Source: Fidelibacterota bacterium
GTDB taxonomy: Bacteria; Bipolaricaulota; Bipolaricaulia; Bipolaricaulales; Bipolaricaulaceae
NCBI GenBank assembly: GCA_024277405.1
Contig: JAJRVI010000090.1
Span: forward strand, 1-12,250
Length of the DNA: 12,250 nt
Direction: 5' to 3'
Part shown: piece by piece, positions 1 through 5,786 of the stretch
How positions within the stretch are numbered: position 1 is the first letter of the stretch
Layout of the letters: the number at the start of each line of letters is the position of its first letter
The notes under the pieces: generated by a model
Told to the model about the DNA's origin: nothing
Seen by the model: the letters and a program-made list of their open reading frames with translations, nothing else
Database searches by the model: none
Made by a program: the position numbers and the translations under genes

Positions 1-1
1 C

Positions 2-244
2 CTCGCCCTCGAGCTCGCTCCTTATGGGATCACGGTGAACGCCGTCTGCCCCGGCTATACCGTCACCGACATGACCCGGGAGGCGTTGGCGCGGAACGGC
101 GAGCGGATAAAATCCCAGATCCCGCTCGGCCGGGCCGCGGATCCCAGGGAGGTGGCGGCGGTGATCGCCTTCCTGTGCTCCGACGAGGCGAGCTACATCA
201 CCGGGGAGACGATCTCCGTGAACGGCGGGATCTACATGCGCTGA
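2..244 (+). CDS. SDR-family oxidoreductase (FabG-like), C-terminal part
   Basis: The gene enters from the left edge, so only its last 80 residues are visible. The frame opens upstream of the first GTG and reads LALELAPYGITVNAVCPGY, the segment of classical short-chain dehydrogenases after the catalytic Tyr/Lys helix, in which the PG motif closes over the NAD(P) cofactor. It continues with a T..TDM substrate-loop stretch, the PLGR...P.EVA...FLCSDEASYITG signature and a terminal V(N)GG, all typical of FabG/3-ketoacyl-ACP reductases and sugar dehydrogenases. The Rossmann nucleotide-binding half and the catalytic tetrad lie outside the window. The stop overlaps the next start (TGATG), so it is probably translationally coupled to the TIM-barrel gene. 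With an isomerase and a transporter downstream, a sugar or polyol dehydrogenase is as likely as a fatty-acid reductase; substrate cannot be assigned. Confidence 0.93.
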   Translation, partial: LALELAPYGITVNAVCPGYTVTDMTREALARNGERIKSQIPLGRAADPREVAAVIAFLCSDEASYITGETISVNGGIYMR

Positions 245-1056
245 TGGAGAGGCGGAGGCTTGGGTTGGCCGCGTTCCTAGGCCCCGAGAGGGGCCTAGAT
301 TTCTGGTTGGAGCTCGCCGCAGACCTCGGGCTCGGGGCGGTGGAGGTCCGGGCGGAGCCCCGGATCGCCCACCCCACCGAGCTCGACGGCCCCGCGCGGG
401 CGAGGCTGCGCCGCCGGCTCGAATCGCTCGGGCTCCGGCCCACGGTTCACGCCTCCATCCACGACACCAACCTCGCGAGCCTGAACCCGCTCCTCGCCGC
501 CGCCGCCCTGGAGGACCTCCGGGGGGCGGTGGACCTCGCGGCCGACCTCGGGGCCGAGGTGGTGGTGTTCCACCCGGGACGCGTCCCCTCCGAATACCGC
601 GGCGACCTGAGGGCCCTGGAGAGGGCGCGGGAGGTGCTCTTCGCCAACCTGGAGGTCGCCGTCCCCCACGCCGAGAGAAGGGGGGTAAAGCTCGCGCTGG
701 AGAACAAGCAGCGCGGGTCCAACCGGGACCTGGTACTCACCCCGGAGGAACACGTGGAGGTACTGGAGCGGTTCCCGGGGCTGTGGGCCTGCCTCGATTT
801 CGGCCACCTGCACACCCTGGGGCTGGATCCCCTGGGGTTCGCCCGCGCCCTGGCGGGGAAACTCCTCCACGTGCACCTGCACGATAACCACGCCCAGGGG
901 GATGAACACCTCCCCCTGGCCCGGGGGACACTTGACTGGAAGAGGTGCGTGGCCGCCCTGGAGGAGGTCGATTTCCGGGGGACGGTGATCCTGGAAATCC
1001 CGGACCCCGGGGGACTCGCGGAGTCGGTGGAGCTGATCGCGGATGGCGAGGGTTGA
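244..1056 (+). CDS. Sugar phosphate isomerase/epimerase-like TIM-barrel protein
   Basis: A protein of 270 residues in the xylose-isomerase-like TIM-barrel superfamily (AP_endonuc_2 fold). Candidate metal ligands fall in the expected order: H69 (TVHASIHD), H110 (VVVFHPGR), E153 (LALENK), D185 and H188 (CLDFGHLH), H211/H213 (LLHVHLHD), D220-x-H222 followed by PLARGTLDW, and E251 (VILEIPD). The D..H.P.G.G.(I/L)DW pattern is typical of sugar isomerases/epimerases such as IolE/IolI relatives. The nearly complete metal set is also shared with endonuclease IV, so a DNA-repair role is not strictly excluded, but the sugar-type motif and the dehydrogenase and transporter neighbours favour carbohydrate metabolism. 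I chose ATG 244 because it overlaps the upstream stop (TGATG) and begins directly before the first barrel strand; an earlier in-frame codon at 175 lies inside the dehydrogenase gene. Its end overlaps the MFS gene by 14 bp. Confidence 0.88.
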   Translation: MERRRLGLAAFLGPERGLDFWLELAADLGLGAVEVRAEPRIAHPTELDGPARARLRRRLESLGLRPTVHASIHDTNLASLNPLLAAAALEDLRGAVDLAADLGAEVVVFHPGRVPSEYRGDLRALERAREVLFANLEVAVPHAERRGVKLALENKQRGSNRDLVLTPEEHVEVLERFPGLWACLDFGHLHTLGLDPLGFARALAGKLLHVHLHDNHAQGDEHLPLARGTLDWKRCVAALEEVDFRGTVILEIPDPGGLAESVELIADGEG

Positions 1057-2362
1057 GGGGTGGCTGTGGGGGTACTTCCTCGCCAACGCCGCCGGCGGGG
1101 CGGCCTCCCTCCTCGTGCCCCTGTACGCCTACCACTTGGGGGGCACGGCCACCGACGTGGGGGCCCTGGCCAGCACGGCGAGCCTCGCCGGGATATTCGG
1201 CAGCATCGTGTGGGGCAAGGCCGCCGACAGGCTCAAGCTCCGCCGCACTTTCGTGATCACCGGGTTCTGGGGGTTCGGGGCGTTCTACCTCTTCCTCCCC
1301 TTCATCGGGGGGATCGCGGGGCTCTTCTGGCTCAACGCCCTGGCCACCTTCCTCTGGATGGCCCAGGCCACGGTGGCGACCCTCCTCGTCCTCGAGACCT
1401 ACCCCAAAGCCGATTGGGAGGCCGGCCTGGGGCGGTTCAACCGCTACGCCGGCCTCGGGTGGATGGTGGGGCTCGGGATCGGGGCCCTGTGGACGGGGGT
1501 CCTCCCCCGTGCCGTGGGGGAGGGATGGGCCCTCCGCTCGCTGGGGATCATCACCGCGTTCCTCGGCATCGGGGCCGGCGCCCTGGCCCTGTTCACCGTG
1601 CCCGAGCCCCGGATCCCGCGGCCGAAGCGGACCTTCCTGGGGACCATGGTGGCCATGGGCAACTTCCTCGTGGAGCGCTTCCGCTACGCCCCGGCGCGGA
1701 TCTATTACCGGCTCGGTCCCTCCCAGATCCTGCGGATCCTGCAGGGGAAGACCAAGGTCGGGCCCGACCTCACCCTGTACTTCTACGGCGCGCTCCTCGC
1801 CGCCACGGGGTTCTCGGTGTTCTTCGTCCCCCTGCCCCTCTACCTCCGGGCTGTCCTCGGCCTCCCGAACGGGCTTGTCTTCGCCCTCTACATCCTCCAC
1901 AACGGGATGAACGCCTTTTCCTACAACTGGGCCCGCCGGCTCATCCTGCGCATCGGCCACCGGCCGGTGCTGGGGCTGGCGCTCTTCGTGCGGACGGTGG
2001 TCTTCCCCCTGTTCGGGCTCCTCTCCGTCCTCCCGGGGTTGCACCTCGTGCTCGTGCCCCTCTTCTTTCTCGTCACCGGGACAACGTGGGCGTTCTTCCA
2101 GCTGACGGGGATGGCGATCGTGTCGCGGCTTGCGCCCACGGGCAGCAAGGGCGAGGCCATGGGGATCTACAACGCCCTCATGGGCCTGAGCACGGTGCTG
2201 GGGGCGATCATCGGGGGCTTCCTCTCGGACACCCTGGGGTACGTCGCCGCCTTCATCGCCGCGGGGGCCCTCATCTTCATCGCCCTCCCCATCGTGCTCC
2301 TCGAGTCGCGGCCGATCTACGAGGAGGTGGAGGTCCCCTCACAGGAGCCCCAGGTCACGTAG
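1043..2362 (+). CDS. MFS transporter
   Basis: A 439-residue membrane protein with about 12 hydrophobic segments in two groups of six. They are separated by a basic cytoplasmic loop at roughly residues 190-245. Motif A of the major facilitator superfamily is clear between segments 2 and 3 (GKAADRLKLRR, about residues 58-68), and a related GSKGEAMGIYNALMGLS stretch starts the matching region of the second half. The C-terminus is a short acidic cytoplasmic tail. Start ATG 1043 lies 14 bp inside the preceding gene, with a GGAG about 10 nt upstream (1029-1032), so expression is probably coupled. Substrate is not predictable from sequence. The operon suggests a sugar, polyol or an exported metabolite, but drug-efflux-type MFS proteins look similar. 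Its 3' end overlaps the convergent downstream gene by 24 bp. Confidence 0.92.
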   Translation: MARVEGWLWGYFLANAAGGAASLLVPLYAYHLGGTATDVGALASTASLAGIFGSIVWGKAADRLKLRRTFVITGFWGFGAFYLFLPFIGGIAGLFWLNALATFLWMAQATVATLLVLETYPKADWEAGLGRFNRYAGLGWMVGLGIGALWTGVLPRAVGEGWALRSLGIITAFLGIGAGALALFTVPEPRIPRPKRTFLGTMVAMGNFLVERFRYAPARIYYRLGPSQILRILQGKTKVGPDLTLYFYGALLAATGFSVFFVPLPLYLRAVLGLPNGLVFALYILHNGMNAFSYNWARRLILRIGHRPVLGLALFVRTVVFPLFGLLSVLPGLHLVLVPLFFLVTGTTWAFFQLTGMAIVSRLAPTGSKGEAMGIYNALMGLSTVLGAIIGGFLSDTLGYVAAFIAAGALIFIALPIVLLESRPIYEEVEVPSQEPQVT

Positions 2363-2890
2363 CCCCCGGCGGAAGTTACCGTCCTGGAGGTCGTTCACGA
2401 GGCGGTAATGGGGCCTGTTCGCGCGCCGGTAGGCCGCCGAGTGGCGGGGCACGAGGCCGGTCTCGGCGAGCATCCCCCCGTATCCCCGGAGGCGATCCGG
2501 GGCGAAGGGGATGGCCCCCTCCTCGGCGAGCTCCACGACGATCTCCCAACGCTCCCAGAACTCCCCGGGATCGACGCCCACCCGGGGTTGGGATAGGAGG
2601 AGCTCCAGGAGGGCCCCCGGCGCGACCCCCCTCCGCTTCGCGGGCCGGAGGTTGAGGCGATACACCCGGCCGCGGGGATCCACCGGCTCGAACAGGGGCT
2701 CCCGGGGGAACGCGCGTTCGTCCACCCAGCGCCATTCCTCCAGGAATTCCCGGGCGAAGCGGTCGGGGTCGGAGAGGAGATGGTCGGCACCGAAAACCCC
2801 CTGGTAAACGAGCTTGGCCAGGTCCTCCACCCCGAAGCCGGGGTGCGTGCGGCGGTGGAGCTCGATGAGCCCCAACAGCTCACCCTTCAT
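2339..2890 (-). CDS. Conserved protein of unknown function (183 aa)
   Basis: A soluble protein of 183 residues with no signal peptide and no membrane segment. I do not recognise a named family. It resembles, from memory, uncharacterised bacterial proteins sharing a motif like K-L-(V/I)-(Y/F)-Q-x-x-F-G-x-x-H-(L/I); here this is KLVYQGVFGADHLL at residues 27-40. Other likely conserved points are RVYRLNLRPAKRRG (76-89) and a C-terminal H-S-x-x-Y-R-x-x-x-x-P-x-Y-R segment (150-163). Invariant-looking His, Tyr, Arg and Asn residues could form an enzyme active site, but no reaction can be inferred. The gene faces away from THEP1, sharing a 38-bp divergent promoter region. It has no Shine-Dalgarno sequence and a sigma70-like -10 box ends 9 nt before the ATG, suggesting a leaderless mRNA. 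Its end overlaps the MFS gene by 24 bp in convergent orientation. Confidence 0.82.
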   Translation of the reverse strand: MKGELLGLIELHRRTHPGFGVEDLAKLVYQGVFGADHLLSDPDRFAREFLEEWRWVDERAFPREPLFEPVDPRGRVYRLNLRPAKRRGVAPGALLELLLSQPRVGVDPGEFWERWEIVVELAEEGAIPFAPDRLRGYGGMLAETGLVPRHSAAYRRANRPHYRLVNDLQDGNFRRGLRDLGLL

Positions 2891-2897
2891 CCGGATC

Positions 2898-2920
2898 TAG
2901 AATAGAATCTCGCCGGAGGG
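2898..2920 (+). promoter_or_regulatory. -10-like boxes and ribosome-binding site before THEP1
   Basis: Two overlapping copies of TAGAAT (2898-2903 and 2903-2908) are plausible -10 elements reading toward the NTPase gene; no convincing -35 is present. GGAGGG at 2915-2920 is a good Shine-Dalgarno sequence 8 nt before GTG 2929 and decides that start. The mirrored -10 of the divergent gene occupies the same bases, so the two promoters cannot easily be occupied at once. Confidence 0.5.
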
Positions 2921-2928
2921 GGGATCAA
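2900..2928 (-). promoter_or_regulatory. Sigma70-like promoter of the 183-aa gene, leaderless type
   Basis: On the minus strand TTGATC (2928-2923) is separated by exactly 17 bp from TATTCT (2905-2900), and the ATG begins at 2890, only 9 nt after the -10 box. Transcription would therefore start at or next to the start codon. No ribosome-binding site lies in the interval. The segment is the only AT-rich island between the two divergent genes. The -35 element abuts the GTG start of the THEP1 gene. Confidence 0.6.
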
Positions 2929-3465
2929 GTGAAGATCGGCGTCACCGGACACCCCGGGGTGGGGAAGACGACATTGGTGCTGCGGGTGATGGAGCGGGTG
3001 CCCCTCAAGTGCGGGGGCATGATCACCAAGGAGATCAGGAAGATCGGCCGCCGGGTGGGGTTCTCGGTCCACGACGTCCTCACGGGGAAGGAAGGAGTGC
3101 TCGCCCACATACACCTGGAGCGGGGCCCCCGGCTCGGCCGCTACCGCATAAACCTCCGGGACCTGGACGAGATCGGGGCCGCCGCCATCGAGCGGGCGCT
3201 CGCGGAGTGCGACCTCATCGTAGTGGACGAGGTGGGCCCCATGGAACTCCACTCCGAGCGCTTCATCCGCGCGGTGGAGCGCGCCCTGGAGTCCGACAAA
3301 CACCTCTTGGTGACCGTGCACCGGGCCTCGAACCACCACCTCGCCTACCGCATACGCCATGAGGTGGACCACTTCTTCCGCCTGACGGCCACCAAACGCG
3401 ACCGGATAACGGAGGAGATCGTGGGGCTCCTTATCCGGGCCGCGAAGGGCGGCAGGGGGGGCTGA
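2929..3465 (+). CDS. THEP1-family nucleoside-triphosphatase
   Basis: A P-loop NTPase of 178 residues, about the full length of THEP1 (COG1618, EC 3.6.1.15), which hydrolyses nucleoside triphosphates to diphosphates. The Walker A motif GHPGVGKTT is at residues 7-15. The Walker B with the family signature LIVVDEVGPMEL runs from 97 to 108. The GG-(M)-ITKEIR segment at 29-37, the GFSVHDV stretch at 44-50 and THRAS-like VHRAS (130-134) also fit the family. THEP1 proteins are best known from hyperthermophiles and archaea; the physiological role is unsettled, with links proposed to nucleotide pools or RNA/DNA functions. The GTG start is supported by GGAGGG 8 nt upstream. Only one base separates its stop from the ATG of the receiver-domain gene, so both are probably on one transcript. 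Confidence 0.93.
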   Translation: MKIGVTGHPGVGKTTLVLRVMERVPLKCGGMITKEIRKIGRRVGFSVHDVLTGKEGVLAHIHLERGPRLGRYRINLRDLDEIGAAAIERALAECDLIVVDEVGPMELHSERFIRAVERALESDKHLLVTVHRASNHHLAYRIRHEVDHFFRLTATKRDRITEEIVGLLIRAAKGGRGG

Positions 3466-3466
3466 T

Positions 3467-3901
3467 ATGCCCCGGGTGCTCATCGTGGAGGATGACCCAT
3501 GGTTCGCCGAGATCATGATCTGGGCCTTCTCCCTGCCGCCCGCTTGGGAGGTGGTCCACGTGGACAACGGTTTCGCTGCCCTGGACCACCTTCGCCGCCG
3601 CGGAAGATTCGCCGACGTCCCCCTCCCCGATTTGATCATCACCTGTCTCCGCTTGCCCGGTTCAAGCGGCTTAGAAATCCTCATGGAGGCCAAAGAGGAT
3701 CCCCAGCTTCGCGTCATCCCGGTGGTCATATGGTCCGTATGCGAAAACCAAGAGGAGTGTGTCGACCGAGCCTATAAGCTTGGGGCCGCGGTGTACCTCA
3801 TGAAACCGGTGGGGGTCCGGGAGGGACGACGTCAGGTCCTGGCCCTCCGACGCCTGTTCGACGTGGCGCGGCTTCCCCGGGCTTCCGATCGCACCCCCTG
3901 A
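3467..3901 (+). CDS. Stand-alone CheY/Rcp1-like receiver with Cys at the phospho-acceptor site
   Basis: A single receiver domain of 144 residues without an output domain, similar to Rcp1-type response regulators. The acidic pocket is intact (VEDD, E8-D9-D10), as are the switch Ser (VVIWS, S90) and the catalytic Lys with its cis-Pro (YLMKPVG, K113). The phospho-acceptor position, however, reads DLIITCLRLPGSSG, with Cys60 (TGT, 3644-3646) where Asp is expected six residues into the D-x-x-x-x-D pattern. A change from an Asp codon to TGT needs at least two substitutions, so a single sequencing error does not explain it. Ordinary aspartyl phosphorylation should be impossible, making this a pseudo-receiver, possibly thiol-, ligand- or partner-controlled. 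Codon use is less GC-biased than in its neighbours (for example TTA Leu, GAA, AAA, CAA), which hints at separate ancestry. No histidine kinase is adjacent; it is probably co-transcribed with THEP1. Confidence 0.85.
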   Translation: MPRVLIVEDDPWFAEIMIWAFSLPPAWEVVHVDNGFAALDHLRRRGRFADVPLPDLIITCLRLPGSSGLEILMEAKEDPQLRVIPVVIWSVCENQEECVDRAYKLGAAVYLMKPVGVREGRRQVLALRRLFDVARLPRASDRTP

Positions 3902-3920
3902 AACCCGAGGCGGAACGAAA

Positions 3921-3947
3921 GAGAGGGGCCCTCCTCGGGCCCCTCTC
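3921..3947. terminator. Hairpin between convergent genes, likely bidirectional terminator
   Basis: GAGAGGGGCCC (3921-3931) and GGGCCCCTCTC (3937-3947) form a perfect 11-bp, GC-rich stem with a 5-nt TCCTC loop. The hairpin begins 19 bp after the stop of the receiver gene and ends 31 bp past the stop of the minus-strand exported-protein gene. The minus-strand transcript would continue with the T-rich TTTCGTT, while the plus side lacks a T tract. It is therefore better as a terminator for the minus-strand gene, and weaker but plausible for the plus one. Confidence 0.7.
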
Positions 3948-3978
3948 GAGAAAAACGGGATAATCGCCTCTCCCTCGT

Positions 3979-4695
3979 TCAGCCGGTGGGGGCTTCGGCG
4001 GCCTTCAGGGCGCGGATGAGGAAGATGTCGAGCTTCGCGCTCAGCGTCTTGATCCGGAGCACGTGCTTCCCGAGCCCGAGGGCCTCGGGGGCCGGCCGCT
4101 CCGCCGTGGGACCGCGCTCGGGCGCGAACTCCTCCCGGAGCCCCTGGATCAGCCCGCCGATGATCCCGCGGAACCGCGCGGCCTCCTCAGGGGAGAGGGC
4201 GCTCATGGCCCCCTTCAGGTAGGCCTCGATCCAATCGCGTACTTCCCCGAACTTTCCCGGCCCGGCCTTCGGACCGTGCCCCAGGGGGTCGCGCTCCGGC
4301 CCGCCATTCCCGGGGACATGTGCTCTGGCCCGTTGGCCGATGCTGCGCTCGAACACGTCCTCGATGCGATGCAGGGCGAGGGAGAGGACGACGAGCTCCT
4401 TGAGGGCACCCTCGCCGGGCTCCTCGATTCCCTTCAGTCCCTTCAGGGCCTCGAGCGAGTCCCGGGCCAATTCCATGGGCATCTCCAGGGCCTCCTTGAG
4501 GGCGGGCATGTCTTGGACCTCGTCCCAGAGGGCCTTGAGCTCGGCGGCGATGGCCTTGATGAGCTCGGGGAGCTTCTCCGGCACCGGGGGCGCCGCGACC
4601 ATCCCCGGGCCCATGGGCTGGGCGAGCCCCGGCAACACCAGGGCCAACGCGATGGCCGTCCCGACCGCGAACTTCGTGAGCGCGTGGTTCCTCAT
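3979..4695 (-). CDS. Exported helical protein of unknown function
   Basis: A 238-residue protein with a clear Sec signal peptide: basic start (MRNHALTK), hydrophobic core around 9-24, and likely cleavage after A25 (PGLA/QP). The mature part is rich in Ala, Leu, Glu and Lys and reads as several long amphipathic helices (about 38-60, 70-95, 98-122, 150-190, 205-235). A Gly/Pro/His-rich linker lies in the middle (about 125-148). It has no cysteines, no catalytic motif and no membrane anchor after the signal. I know no family for it; a small periplasmic helical chaperone or stress protein (Spy/CpxP-like in general style, not in motif) is possible. The ATG is fixed by a perfect AAGGAGGT. It is divergent from the membrane-bound regulator gene and its upstream region carries tandem TTGA(C/T) motifs, so it is a likely target of that regulator. 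Confidence 0.8.
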   Translation of the reverse strand: MRNHALTKFAVGTAIALALVLPGLAQPMGPGMVAAPPVPEKLPELIKAIAAELKALWDEVQDMPALKEALEMPMELARDSLEALKGLKGIEEPGEGALKELVVLSLALHRIEDVFERSIGQRARAHVPGNGGPERDPLGHGPKAGPGKFGEVRDWIEAYLKGAMSALSPEEAARFRGIIGGLIQGLREEFAPERGPTAERPAPEALGLGKHVLRIKTLSAKLDIFLIRALKAAEAPTG

Positions 4696-4699
4696 GATT

Positions 4700-4707
4700 A
4701 CCTCCTT
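4700..4707 (-). promoter_or_regulatory. Strong ribosome-binding site of the exported helical protein
   Basis: The minus strand reads AAGGAGGT followed by AATC and ATG at 4695. This is a perfect match to the 16S anti-SD, contrasting with several other genes here that have no SD at all. It argues for high translation of this exported protein. Confidence 0.8.
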
Positions 4708-4716
4708 TTTTCGCTA

Positions 4717-4732
4717 CGGCCGTTTCCGGCCG
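4717..4732 (-). promoter_or_regulatory. 5' leader hairpin with GAAA tetraloop
   Basis: In the minus-strand mRNA, CGGCCG (4732-4727) and CGGCCG (4722-4717) pair around GAAA (4726-4723), a GNRA tetraloop on a 6-bp GC-only stem. It sits 9 nt before the Shine-Dalgarno sequence. It probably stabilises the 5' end of the mRNA; a thermosensor or protein-binding role is conceivable but not shown. No T tract follows, so it is not a terminator. Confidence 0.45.
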
Positions 4733-4783
4733 CGTGCTGAGACGAGGCTAATGAGGGTCCGGTCGCCGATGAACCGAAAGGGC

Positions 4784-4823
4784 GTCAACGCCCGGGTCAA
4801 AGGGGGATCAAAACGGCGTTGAC
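4784..4823. promoter_or_regulatory. Tandem TTGAC/TTGAT repeats, candidate operator of the winged-helix regulator
   Basis: On the minus strand three motifs lie in direct orientation: TTGAT (4811-4807), TTGAC (4800-4796) and TTGAC (4788-4784), spaced 11 and 12 bp. A fourth, TTGAC at 4819-4823 on the plus strand, makes an inverted repeat with the outermost one: GTCAACGCC (4784-4792) and GGCGTTGAC (4815-4823). Tandem half-sites about one helical turn apart are the classic recognition pattern of OmpR/PhoB winged-helix proteins, and the gene at 4863 encodes such a DNA-binding domain. The array lies between the divergent promoters. A weak -35/-10 pair for the minus-strand gene (TTCATC 4773-4768, TAGCCT 4750-4745, 17-bp spacing) starts 10 bp beyond it, a normal distance for an activator. 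Confidence 0.45.
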
Positions 4824-4827
4824 CGCC

Positions 4828-4856
4828 TTGTTGCGCGCCGGCCTTTGGCCTACTTT
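4828..4856 (+). promoter_or_regulatory. Promoter of the membrane-bound regulator, leaderless type
   Basis: TTGTTG (4828-4833) and TACTTT (4851-4856) are separated by 17 bp. The expected transcription start, about 7 bp past the -10, falls at GTG 4863. No Shine-Dalgarno sequence precedes the candidate starts at 4863 or 4869. The -10 box covers codons that would belong to a protein begun at TTG 4845, which argues against that start. Confidence 0.45.
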
Positions 4857-4862
4857 TGGCCC

Positions 4863-5759
4863 GTGGCCGTGAACACATGGCGGCGAAGGGCGATGGCCCT
4901 GGGACTCCCTCTCGGGCTCCTCCTCCTGGGGGGAGCCGTGTCCCTGGCCCTCCTCGGCCGGGGGGAGCCGGGGGGATACGAGGCGTTCCGGGAGCGGAGC
5001 CTCGACTACGTCGCGGCCTTCGCCGAGGCCGCCGCGGGTTGGCTCGCCGACGGGGAACGGGGGACGCTGGAGGACGCCGCCAAGTTCATGCTCTTGGGGA
5101 GCGCGGCGTACGTGGAGGTCGTGTGGGAGGGGGAAGAGGTGGTGCGGGAGGCCCGGGGCGCGCTATCGCCACCGCCCCTGACCCCGTCCCCATCGGGGCC
5201 CCAGGCCACGCTCCGGGAAGGGGACACGGGGAGGTTCCTCGAGGTCGTCTATCCCCTCGCGAGGGAGGCGAGTTACGTACGCGTATGGCTCGAGGTCCCG
5301 TTCGCAGGGGGCGCGGCCGCGTGGCCCCCGGTGGCCGCGGGGATCCTCGCCTTCCTCGGACTGGGGGTCATGGGCGGTTCCATCTACATCGGGCGGAAGC
5401 GGCCCAGGACCCAGATGGATGTGCCCGACAGGGTCATCGAGGTGGGGAGCCTGGTGATCGATGAGGGGCGAAAGGAGGTCCGGCTCCTGGGGAAGCCGGT
5501 GAGGCTCTCACCGAAGCAGTACGCCCTTCTCCTCCTCCTCGCCCGGGAGCCGGGTCGCGTCTTCTCCGACGGGGAGATACTGCGCGAGCTCTGGCCCGAT
5601 TCCCGGTACGCGAACTCCAAGGACGTGAAACAGTACGTGTACCTCCTGCGGCGGCGGTTGGGGGAGGTGGTCCCGGGGGCGGAGGCCCTGATCGCCACCG
5701 TGCCCGGGTTCGGGTACAAGCTCCTCTCCCCCGAGGAGATCGGGTTGACCGGGCGTTGA
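4863..5759 (+). CDS. Membrane-spanning one-component regulator: sensor domain flanked by TMs, C-terminal OmpR-type winged helix
   Basis: About 298 residues from GTG 4863; GTG 4869, ATG 4893 and TTG 4845 are alternatives. Order of parts: short basic N-terminus (NTWRRR); TM1 at about 12-32; extracytoplasmic domain at about 33-152 with alternating strands and helices (AAYVEVVWEGEEVV, FLEVVYPLAREASYVRVWLEV) reminiscent of a Cache/PAS sensor; TM2 at about 155-177 ending in a basic stop (IGRKRPR); then a winged-helix DNA-binding domain at about 190-289. The latter shows the OmpR/PhoB landmarks LSPKQYALLLLLAREPGRV, ILRELWPDS, VKQYVYLLRRRLGE and VPGFGYKLL. There is no HisKA, ATPase, HAMP or receiver domain, so the signal must pass straight through TM2 to DNA binding. 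ToxR/CadC regulators have the opposite order (N-terminal winged helix, one TM). It lies between two exported-protein genes, its likely targets. Confidence 0.85.
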   Translation: MAVNTWRRRAMALGLPLGLLLLGGAVSLALLGRGEPGGYEAFRERSLDYVAAFAEAAAGWLADGERGTLEDAAKFMLLGSAAYVEVVWEGEEVVREARGALSPPPLTPSPSGPQATLREGDTGRFLEVVYPLAREASYVRVWLEVPFAGGAAAWPPVAAGILAFLGLGVMGGSIYIGRKRPRTQMDVPDRVIEVGSLVIDEGRKEVRLLGKPVRLSPKQYALLLLLAREPGRVFSDGEILRELWPDSRYANSKDVKQYVYLLRRRLGEVVPGAEALIATVPGFGYKLLSPEEIGLTGR

Positions 5760-5780
5760 TGTACTTTCGACCCCGGAGGG
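5745..5780 (+). promoter_or_regulatory. TTGAC/TTGAT direct repeat and RBS before the second exported protein
   Basis: TTGAC (5745-5749) and TTGAT (5756-5760) are in direct orientation exactly 11 bp apart, the same motif and spacing as in the array at 4784-4811. They overlap the last codons of the regulator gene, so coding constraint or chance cannot be excluded. TACTTT at 5762-5767 repeats the -10 sequence used before the regulator. GGAGGG at 5775-5780 is a good Shine-Dalgarno 6 nt before GTG 5787. Confidence 0.35.
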
Positions 5781-5786
5781 ACTAAA

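Noticed and set aside
244..1056. Endonuclease IV
   Set aside because: Most metal ligands match, but the G.LDW motif near the D-x-H and the operon of dehydrogenase plus transporter favour a sugar isomerase/epimerase; kept as an alternative only.
737..2044. Long minus-strand open frame opposite the isomerase and MFS genes
   Set aside because: Composition is Pro/Gly/Arg/His-rich with no domain; it is the antisense shadow expected in GC-rich DNA. The opposing frames have clear family motifs.
1060..2655. 531-codon plus-strand open frame overlapping the MFS gene
   Set aside because: Arg/Pro/Gly-rich low-complexity translation that runs through two real genes in other frames.
4845..4862. TTG 4845 as start of the membrane regulator
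   Set aside because: It lies inside the likely -35/-10 promoter, has no SD, and adds nothing to TM1; GTG 4863 or 4869 fits the promoter position better.
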